DNA of 11,586 nt from NCBI GenBank assembly GCA_017476085.1, contig JAFVEJ010000086.1:1-11586 (forward strand). Reading direction: 5' to 3'. Shown piece by piece: positions 6,355-11,586 of the stretch. The notes under the pieces were generated by a model. That model worked only from the letters and a program-made list of their open reading frames with translations, was not told where the DNA came from and did not search any database. The DNA comes from Alphaproteobacteria bacterium (lineage in GTDB: Bacteria > Pseudomonadota > Alphaproteobacteria > RF32 > CAG-977). Numbering within the stretch: the stretch's first letter is position 1; each line of letters begins with the position of its first letter. A program made the translations under genes and the position numbers.

Positions 6355-7253
6355 CCGCCGTTTAAGGGGCAAACGGCGACATCAACACTGACGGTATGTC
6401 TGCCGCCGCCGGTCATAATGCCTTTGACGGGGCTCATGTCGTCAAAATCGCGCCCCCAGCCGACGGTTAGGTGTTCCGATTGTATATACATATTGTTTGT
6501 CGGGTCCAAATCAACCCAACCAAAGTCGGGTACATAAACGGAAAACCAAGCATGAGAAGCGTCTCCGCCGATCATTTCAATGTCGCTCTGATATTCTTTT
6601 TCGGCTTTTTTATGTGTGCGAATATAACCGCTGACATATCTGGCGGCCAAACCGAAACTGCGCAGGCAGGCGATGCCGACATGGGCAAAATCCTGACATA
6701 CGCCGCGCTTCATCGCTAAAGTTTGATCAATCGGCGTGGCAATGCTGGTCGCTGCGGGATCGTATTTAAAATCCTGATAAATCCGCCGCATAATTTCTTC
6801 GGCGGTTTCCAGTACGGGGCGGTCGGGAAAAAAGGAAACGGCGGCATACTCTTTAATTCCCGAAGTTAAAGGAATAAAACAGGACGGGCGGGTCATCAGG
6901 CTTGCTTCCAGCAATTCGGGAATATCGGGATGTTTAAGCAGCTCTATGGTTTCCGTACAAGAAAGCGTTTTTGTCGGCTCCGGATAAACGGGGGCGGTAA
7001 TTTCTGCGGTAAAATCCGAAACAATGCTCATTTCATTGTGTGCCGTTTCGACAATGAAAAACGAAGTCGTGTTTCCGAATGCATCCGTTCCCGTTCGTTC
7101 AAAGGCCGGAACAGGCATAACGGAAATGTCGGAGGAAACAATGTGTTGATAAGACGTTTCCCGCGGTTTTAACCGGGCGAGATGATGGGACAGCGTGACC
7201 GGACAGCTGTATCCGTAAACGGTTTTGTGTCTGACGCGATAAGAGACGCTCAT
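6351..7253 (-). CDS. Transglutaminase-like cysteine peptidase/ligase family protein
   Basis: This 300-residue protein has the layout of bacterial transglutaminase-like proteins linked to alpha-E genes. The N-terminal beta domain (about 1-85) begins with YRVRHKTVYGY and includes HHLARLKPR. The catalytic domain (about 145-255) has Cys186 in RGVCQDFAHVGI, His234 in GDASHAWFSVY and Asp250 in GWVDLDPTNN, so the Cys-His-Asp triad looks intact. No signal peptide or membrane segment is seen, so it is probably cytoplasmic. Its ATG overlaps the TGA of the upstream ATP-grasp/alpha-E gene as ATGA, and AAAGGA is 8 bases before the ATG, implying coupled translation. Such proteins are predicted to cut or transfer peptide amide bonds in a peptide-tagging system. 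The substrate is unknown. Confidence 0.88.
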   Translation of the reverse strand: MSVSYRVRHKTVYGYSCPVTLSHHLARLKPRETSYQHIVSSDISVMPVPAFERTGTDAFGNTTSFFIVETAHNEMSIVSDFTAEITAPVYPEPTKTLSCTETIELLKHPDIPELLEASLMTRPSCFIPLTSGIKEYAAVSFFPDRPVLETAEEIMRRIYQDFKYDPAATSIATPIDQTLAMKRGVCQDFAHVGIACLRSFGLAARYVSGYIRTHKKAEKEYQSDIEMIGGDASHAWFSVYVPDFGWVDLDPTNNMYIQSEHLTVGWGRDFDDMSPVKGIMTGGGRHTVSVDVAVCPLNGG

Positions 7254-9700
7254 TTTATTTTTCCTTTGCTGTATGTCGGTCCCTGACGTGTCGAGGCGGC
7301 GTGGACAAAACAGGACAGGGTCAAAGTGTCGGAAAATTCCTGCAGCTGAGCGCGAAAAGATTTGATCAGCCGGCTGAAAGCGGGATCAACGCAGACGGTT
7401 TCATCAAGCGAACGGGTTTGATCCGCTAAAGTCATCACGTTTATATTTTTGATTTGCGGGATCATTTTTTCCAAAAGGCTTAATTCTTTTGAAAATAAAC
7501 CGGGCATACGGCTTTCTTTTTCCAAAACGGATATGTTCTGTCGTAATTTTAATACCTGATAAATCAAGGCTCGCGGATTGCCGTCATCGCAAATCAACAG
7601 ATCGAAAACAAGAGGAAGCGTCGGTACGGCCATATAACGCACGCGGTATGTCATACGGCTGTCCAGCGTTTCCAATACCGTTTCCAAAGAAGCGTTGAAA
7701 CCGTTTCGAGCGCAGTATTCAATGCCGGAAAGCAGGTTTAGAATTTGCATTCCTCTTTCCAAACGGCGGCCGATTTCCATAAACCGCCAGCTGTGATCCC
7801 GGGTCATATCTTCGCGGATCAGACCGCTTAAAGCGCTTTGACGCAAAATCAGAGCGTTTAAACGATTTAGAAGCACCTGATAATTTGCGTTTTTTTCCGG
7901 CAATAAAGGAAGCAGCTGCGTAAACAATTCCCAGGTATCCATTGATAAACGGTCATGAAGCAAATCCGCCATTTCTGTTAATCGTGAAAACAGGAAATAA
8001 AGTCCGAAACCATAGTCGGGCGAAACCATAATTTCCCGCAGGGATTTTAAAGAATCTTTTTGAATAACGGGGTCTTGATAATCTTTGAAAGGCAAATGGC
8101 CGATCAAAGCCAGAACGGAAAACAGTGTCGCTGCATCGTTGGGTTCCGGTATTTCAGGCCCCCCCGTCGCTCTTTCGATCGTAATTCTCAGCAAACGCGC
8201 CAACTGTTCACTTCTTTCCAGATTTCTTCCGAGCCAAAACATATTATCGGCGATGCGGCTGGTTAATTCAAAAGTGGTTCGAACCGGTTTTGCGGCGGCG
8301 CTTGTTTGAATGATGTTCGGGTTTTCTTTCGTGTTTTTAATGTCTTCGATCCAAATGTCGCGCAGGCCGGAAGAAGAGGTTGTCTGTGTAAATGCCAATC
8401 CGCCTGACAGAACCCGATAGGAGCCGTTTTCGTAAATCAAATGAAAACGCAGGCGTGTGCGGGCATGGACAAGAATGCCGTTTTGCAAAACGGGGGTGAG
8501 GGAGGCGTTAATGCATTCCTGTGCGGTGAATTTTTCAGGGCATTCCTCAATTTCTTCTTTGCTCGGAGTAACTTTATTGCCGTGCAAATCATATATTTTC
8601 AGTTCGGATAAATGTTTCAGAACGTATTCTTTTTCGGCAGACTGGCCACACCACCAGGCCGCGATGCTGGGAAGCAGCAAATCCGTTTTGTTAAAGAAAC
8701 GGCTGATGCCGTGGATAAAAGCTTTCAACGTGGGAATTTCAGCCAATCCCGACCCTAACGGATTAATCAGAGCGACATGACCTTGTCGGACGACTTCGGT
8801 TAAACCGGCTACGCCAAATAAAGTGGATCCGTTTAATTCCAAAGGATCACACAAAGAATCGTCTATGCGGCGCAGGATTACGTCAATCGGTTTTAATCCG
8901 TCAACATTTTTCAAATAAACCCGATCTTCGCGTACGCTCAGATCCGCCGGATCAACCGAACTGATTCCCAGACTGCGCGCGAAGAAGGCTTCTTCAAAAG
9001 AAAGCTTTTTCTTTACGGAACCGCTCAAAAGAACGATTAAAGGAATTTTGGTTTTGTCTTTTACGGGCGCGCATGCAAACAGCTGCCGACGCATCGCTTC
9101 CAAAAAGTCGGATATTCTTGCCGGAGCGGCTTTGGCATAAATGTCCGGCATAACACGGGAAAGCACCTGTCTGTTTTTTATTGCCAGTCCGACGCCTTCT
9201 GGAGTTTGCGTTTTGTCGGCTACGACCCAAAATCGTCCGTCCGGCGCGCGTTCCACGTCAACGGCATATTCCTGCAAAAACACACCGTTCGCCGGTTGAA
9301 TGTTTCTTAGAGCCGGCAGGTAAGCGGAATTTCCGAAAACGGTTTCGGGCGGCAGGATTCCCTGCATTATCAGTTTCTGTTCACCGTACAAATCTGCCAA
9401 CATTTTATTAATCAGTTCCGCTCGTTGAATCAATCCGGCGCGAAGCGTTTCAAATTCTTCGTGAGGCAGGATGAAAGGGATGACGCCGTGCAGGTTTTTA
9501 TGGGGAACATTGGCGGTCAGCACGTCGGCGCTCATCAATCGCGCTGTTTGCTCGGCATAGAAGGCGATCTTTTCTTTTCCTTCCTGTACGGCGGCATCAA
9601 AAAAGTTGCGCCAATGCGGACGAATCTCTCCGTTTTCGGCTAAAAGTTCGTTGTATCCTCCGGTTTCGCATTCTGTCGGATAAGAAAAAGGAAATGACAT
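7250..9700 (-). CDS. Circularly permuted ATP-grasp protein fused to an alpha-E domain
   Basis: The 816 residues carry two modules. Residues about 60-440 match the circularly permuted type 2 ATP-grasp family: DLYGEQKLI (103-111), DGRFWVVADKTQTPEGVGLA (154-173), NRQVLSRVMPDIY (176-188), DVILRRIDDSLCDPLEL (273-289), GVAGLTEVVRQGHVALINPL (296-315) and LLLPSIAAWWCGQ (341-353). Residues about 479-805 are an all-helical alpha-E domain, with its two signature helices SRIADNMFWLGRNLERSE (481-498) and WRFMEIGRRLERG (638-650). Members are predicted amidoligases that join amino acids or peptides using ATP, in the cytoplasm. Expected nucleotide-binding residues after WWCGQ seem changed: LSELKIYDLHG (364-374) stands where relatives, as I recall them, have LVIKPAF and a glycine-rich loop. 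AAAGG (9713-9709) lies 8 bases before the ATG. The transglutaminase gene follows with a 4-base overlap. Confidence 0.88.
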   Translation of the reverse strand: MSFPFSYPTECETGGYNELLAENGEIRPHWRNFFDAAVQEGKEKIAFYAEQTARLMSADVLTANVPHKNLHGVIPFILPHEEFETLRAGLIQRAELINKMLADLYGEQKLIMQGILPPETVFGNSAYLPALRNIQPANGVFLQEYAVDVERAPDGRFWVVADKTQTPEGVGLAIKNRQVLSRVMPDIYAKAAPARISDFLEAMRRQLFACAPVKDKTKIPLIVLLSGSVKKKLSFEEAFFARSLGISSVDPADLSVREDRVYLKNVDGLKPIDVILRRIDDSLCDPLELNGSTLFGVAGLTEVVRQGHVALINPLGSGLAEIPTLKAFIHGISRFFNKTDLLLPSIAAWWCGQSAEKEYVLKHLSELKIYDLHGNKVTPSKEEIEECPEKFTAQECINASLTPVLQNGILVHARTRLRFHLIYENGSYRVLSGGLAFTQTTSSSGLRDIWIEDIKNTKENPNIIQTSAAAKPVRTTFELTSRIADNMFWLGRNLERSEQLARLLRITIERATGGPEIPEPNDAATLFSVLALIGHLPFKDYQDPVIQKDSLKSLREIMVSPDYGFGLYFLFSRLTEMADLLHDRLSMDTWELFTQLLPLLPEKNANYQVLLNRLNALILRQSALSGLIREDMTRDHSWRFMEIGRRLERGMQILNLLSGIEYCARNGFNASLETVLETLDSRMTYRVRYMAVPTLPLVFDLLICDDGNPRALIYQVLKLRQNISVLEKESRMPGLFSKELSLLEKMIPQIKNINVMTLADQTRSLDETVCVDPAFSRLIKSFRAQLQEFSDTLTLSCFVHAASTRQGPTYSKGKIK

Positions 9701-9802
9701 CTGCCGCGCCTTTTATAAAGTTTTTTTAATTTTTAAGACAAAAAAAATAAAAGGTCGTTAAAATTACTTCGGTTTTTGATTTTTTATGAAAGTAAAAAAA
9801 GA
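9701..9802. other. A/T-rich divergent intergenic region
   Basis: This stretch separates the minus-strand ATP-grasp operon from the plus-strand membrane protein and should hold promoters for both. It is mostly A and T runs, so hexamer matches mean little. The best plus-strand candidate is AAGACA (9735-9740) and TAAAAT (9759-9764), 18 apart. On minus, TTGTCT and TATAAA are 18 apart, but that would start transcription only about 5 bases before the ATG. No hairpin or operator stands out. Confidence 0.35.
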
Positions 9803-10570
9803 ATGATAAAACAAAAAATTCTTACGTTGTTTTGGTCATTTCTGCCATTCGGAACCGGTATGACTTTTTGGCTCGGTTTCGGAAAAAAAACAACGGGCTT
9901 TTTATCCGGAACGATCATAGCGGTACATTTGCTTGCGATTTTGATTTGCGGCTTTTTTCCGAAAATACGCAAAGATATTTTGGAAAAAGCGATCAAATTG
10001 CAGCCTTTGGCCGCAGTTGTTTTCACGGCGTCGTTTGTTTTATCTTTTCTTCCGTATTCTATGATGTGGCCTCAGTTGTTTGCCGTTTTAGTGCTTAATA
10101 CGGTTTGTTTGTGTATGGCCTTTGAAAATTTGGAGACTTTCGGTCTTAAAATGTTTTTCGGATTTTTGGGCGCGGGAGCCCTGATCGGAATGGGAATCGG
10201 ACTTTCGGGGCGGACCGGTCTGCTGTATCTTTGCTTCGTTATGTTATCGCTGTTGTGCAGACCGAAAGGCGCGGAAAGAACGGCGCAGGATATTTGGAAA
10301 GATGTCGCTTTCCCGCTGTTTGTTTTGGTCGGAGCGTTTGTTTTGTTTATAGCCGCTAATCACGGCGGCGCTTTTCCGGAACTGATCGCTCAGTCGGCCG
10401 TTATGCTGATGACGGGAGGATTGCTGATGACTTCGGCTTCTTCATTAAGATTGACGTTGATGACAATCGTGATGATGGTTTTCGGCAGTTATGTATTTTC
10501 GACACAAAATCCGGATTCCGTTTTTAATCGGTCCGGTAAGCCATTGACTCAAATAGAACGGTTATTTTGA
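9803..10570 (+). CDS. Polytopic inner-membrane protein of unknown function
   Basis: I do not recognise this 255-residue protein. It is strongly hydrophobic, with about eight or nine likely membrane helices near residues 8-24, 32-52, 68-86, 90-106, 117-135, 138-153, 169-186, 195-213 and 218-236. Short loops include FFPKIRKDILEKAIKLQ (51-67) and CRPKGAERTAQDIWKD (152-167), both basic and so probably cytoplasmic. There is no soluble domain or catalytic motif. The reading frame is open further back to a TTG at 9776, but that codon lacks a ribosome-binding site, so the ATG at 9803 was chosen; it too has only a weak purine stretch upstream. A six-codon mini-frame (9786-9806) ends in a TGA overlapping this ATG. 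Its last 22 bases overlap the 3' end of the convergent nuclease gene, so no terminator fits between them. Confidence 0.75.
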   Translation: MIKQKILTLFWSFLPFGTGMTFWLGFGKKTTGFLSGTIIAVHLLAILICGFFPKIRKDILEKAIKLQPLAAVVFTASFVLSFLPYSMMWPQLFAVLVLNTVCLCMAFENLETFGLKMFFGFLGAGALIGMGIGLSGRTGLLYLCFVMLSLLCRPKGAERTAQDIWKDVAFPLFVLVGAFVLFIAANHGGAFPELIAQSAVMLMTGGLLMTSASSLRLTLMTIVMMVFGSYVFSTQNPDSVFNRSGKPLTQIERLF

Positions 10571-11058
10571 ACGGACTTTCGAAAATCTGAAGGCATTTGA
10601 AAATCTTCGCATCCCCAAATCCCTTTTTTCTGCCGGATGGCGTTTGATTCTTCCCGCAGCAGAACTGCATTGCTTTTGGACGTTACAACGGCTGCGCCCG
10701 CGCGAACCATTAAGGCGTTCAGACTGATTTCGTTTCCGTTTTTCGTGATAAAGCAATCGGCCAACAAACGCCCGTATATATCCCGCTGTGATGATTTGCA
10801 GAAAACCCTGTTTAATCCGATTAAATCAGCCAAGACGCTTTTTGATTCAACGCCGCATTTTATCTGTTTTCCTTTGCAGGTGCAGATTTGATTGGTTTCG
10901 GGAGCGTCAATGTCGTTGAAACGGACTTTTTCCCGGCCGATGATTAGAGTGTCTCCGTCCACAACGACTTGCCGAATGTTGATTCTGTATGAAATAAAAG
11001 CCGCGGCTGTCAAAACGGCAAGATATTTTATAAGTGATTTCGGTCTGGTCATTGCCAT
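10549..11058 (-). CDS. Exported or membrane-anchored staphylococcal nuclease (SNase) homologue
   Basis: This 169-residue protein is an N-terminal hydrophobic segment (about 9-23, LIKYLAVLTAAAFIS) plus a thermonuclease fold. Relative to Staphylococcus aureus nuclease the active site looks complete: Asp34 and Asp36 in VVDGDT (calcium), Arg46, Asp51 and Glu54 in VRFNDIDAPE, and Arg97 in YGRLLA. NALMVRAGAAV (114-124) and GIW (146-148) are also family-typical. Such enzymes cleave DNA and RNA with calcium, usually outside the cytoplasm. Cysteines cluster at 59, 61, 68 and 87, with 102 and 150, which may form disulfides and support an extracytoplasmic location. No clear cleavage site is seen, so the segment may stay as an anchor. 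ATGs at 11058 and 11052 are both possible starts; neither has a good ribosome-binding site. It converges on the membrane-protein gene and diverges from the macroglobulin gene. Confidence 0.88.
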   Translation of the reverse strand: MAMTRPKSLIKYLAVLTAAAFISYRINIRQVVVDGDTLIIGREKVRFNDIDAPETNQICTCKGKQIKCGVESKSVLADLIGLNRVFCKSSQRDIYGRLLADCFITKNGNEISLNALMVRAGAAVVTSKSNAVLLREESNAIRQKKGIWGCEDFQMPSDFRKSVQNNRSI

Positions 11059-11079
11059 TGTTTTTAGCTATTATATTTT
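11052..11079 (+). promoter_or_regulatory. Putative promoter for the alpha-2-macroglobulin gene
   Basis: TTGCCA (11052-11057) and TATTTT (11074-11079) are 16 bases apart on plus, putting a start near 11086 and leaving about 25 bases of leader. The -35 box lies over the first codons of the divergent nuclease gene. Confidence 0.35.
11070..11075 (-). promoter_or_regulatory. Consensus -10 box facing the nuclease gene
   Basis: Read on minus this is TATAAT. No good -35 is seen 15-18 bases upstream. Transcription would begin about 5 bases before the ATG at 11058, so the mRNA would be nearly leaderless, which fits the missing ribosome-binding site there. It overlaps the plus-strand -10 candidate, so the two directions may compete. 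Confidence 0.3.
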
Positions 11080-11111
11080 CTTGTTTTGATCAGAACACGA
11101 GGGGCGGTCAA

Positions 11112-11586
11112 ATGTCAAAAAAATTTTTTCTGTTCGTTTTAATGCTTTTTTCGTTTTCCGTATCGGCGGCCGAATCGGAATTGTCGGTTGTACGGGTAGT
11201 CCCTCAGGGAAAAGGGATTAAAAATGCGGATAAAATTGTTTTTGAATTTAATCAACCGGTTGTGCCCTTAGGCGAGATGGAACGCACGGCGGATCAAATT
11301 CCCATAAAAATCAAGCCGGCTTTGAACTGTCAGTGGCGTTGGCTGAATCAAACTTCTTTAGCCTGTGTTTTAGGCGAAAAAGACCGCATGAAAACCGCAA
11401 CGGCTTATAGAATTACGGTTAATCCTGGATTAACGGCTTTATCCGGCGCGGCAATGACGCGCAGGCAAAAATATGAAATTGAAACCGTTCGTCCGGAAAT
11501 CAAACCCGACAGTGCCCGTTTTGTGCAGTTTGTCGCGCCCGAACGCCCGCAGTGGGAGGTGTTTTTTGATACGGACGTAAAAATGA
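11112..11586 (+). CDS. Bacterial alpha-2-macroglobulin family protein, N-terminal part (3' truncated)
   Basis: The frame is open from ATG 11112 to the window end; 158 codons are visible. Residues 1-20 (MSKKFFLFVLMLFSFSVSAA) are a typical Sec signal peptide with cleavage after VSA or SAA. No lipobox cysteine is present, so unlike the E. coli YfhM lipoprotein this one should be soluble in the periplasm or held another way. Residues 25-125 look like the first macroglobulin domain: VVRVVPQGKG, KIVFEFNQPVVPLG, IKIKPALNCQWRWLNQTSLAC and TAYRITVNPG. The family traps proteases and is thought to guard the periplasm, often with PBP1C; the thioester region and any pbpC neighbour are outside the window. 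GAGGGG (11099-11104) lies 7 bases before the ATG. Family size is usually above 1,500 residues, so most of the gene is missing. Confidence 0.85.
   Translation, partial: MSKKFFLFVLMLFSFSVSAAESELSVVRVVPQGKGIKNADKIVFEFNQPVVPLGEMERTADQIPIKIKPALNCQWRWLNQTSLACVLGEKDRMKTATAYRITVNPGLTALSGAAMTRRQKYEIETVRPEIKPDSARFVQFVAPERPQWEVFFDTDVKM

Noticed and set aside
7250..7253. The gene overlap as a frameshift splitting one gene
   Set aside because: Both proteins have complete, separately conserved ends, and the ATGA overlap with a proper ribosome-binding site is the standard form of translational coupling.
9721..9760. Candidate promoter TTGTCT-N18-TATAAA for the ATP-grasp operon
   Set aside because: Transcription would start about 5 bases before the ATG and overlap the ribosome-binding site; the A/T runs make hexamer matches cheap.
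9776..9802. TTG start for the membrane protein at 9776
   Set aside because: Preceded by T-rich sequence without a ribosome-binding site, and the added residues are charged rather than hydrophobic. The ATG at 9803 is more plausible.

Overview
The window looks like chromosomal DNA from an alphaproteobacterium of moderate GC content, most likely a Rhodospirillales-type lineage. The lineage call rests on a flagellin directly followed by flbT (FlbT is essentially an alphaproteobacterial protein), on the two-domain Sua5 tail, and on an ATP-grasp/alpha-E fusion paired with a transglutaminase. These are family resemblances recalled from memory; no search was run. I see no rRNA, tRNA, CRISPR array, insertion sequence or prophage signature. 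Coding is dense, and no gene-free stretch exceeds about 120 bases.

Left part (1-2643, plus strand): the 3' end of a Sua5-type L-threonylcarbamoyladenylate synthase (tRNA t6A pathway); then a complete MsbA-type ABC exporter with its own sigma70-like promoter; then a small membrane-anchored protein of unknown function behind a dyad-rich leader. A bidirectional terminator at 2603-2643 separates this block from the minus-strand genes.

Centre (2689-6306, minus strand): a fold-type II PLP enzyme of the threonine synthase/dehydratase superfamily, and, upstream of it and separated by a strong terminator (4339-4372), a flagellin-flbT operon. The flagellin leader can be drawn with two mutually exclusive hairpins, one of which would hide the ribosome-binding site. 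That is interesting because FlbT is a post-transcriptional regulator of flagellin mRNA in Caulobacter.

Right centre (6336-9713, minus strand): a two-gene, translationally coupled operon (ATGA overlap) encoding a circularly permuted ATP-grasp/alpha-E fusion and a transglutaminase-like protein. This is the core of a widespread but poorly understood predicted peptide-ligation/tagging system, often linked to the proteasome-like protein Anbu. Neither Anbu nor the large transglutaminase partner is in this window, and the ATP-grasp half seems to have lost residues I expect to be conserved.

Right end (9776-11586): an unrecognised polytopic membrane protein (plus) that overlaps convergently with an exported staphylococcal-nuclease-like protein (minus). 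The latter is divergent from the start of a bacterial alpha-2-macroglobulin gene with a signal peptide, which runs off the window.
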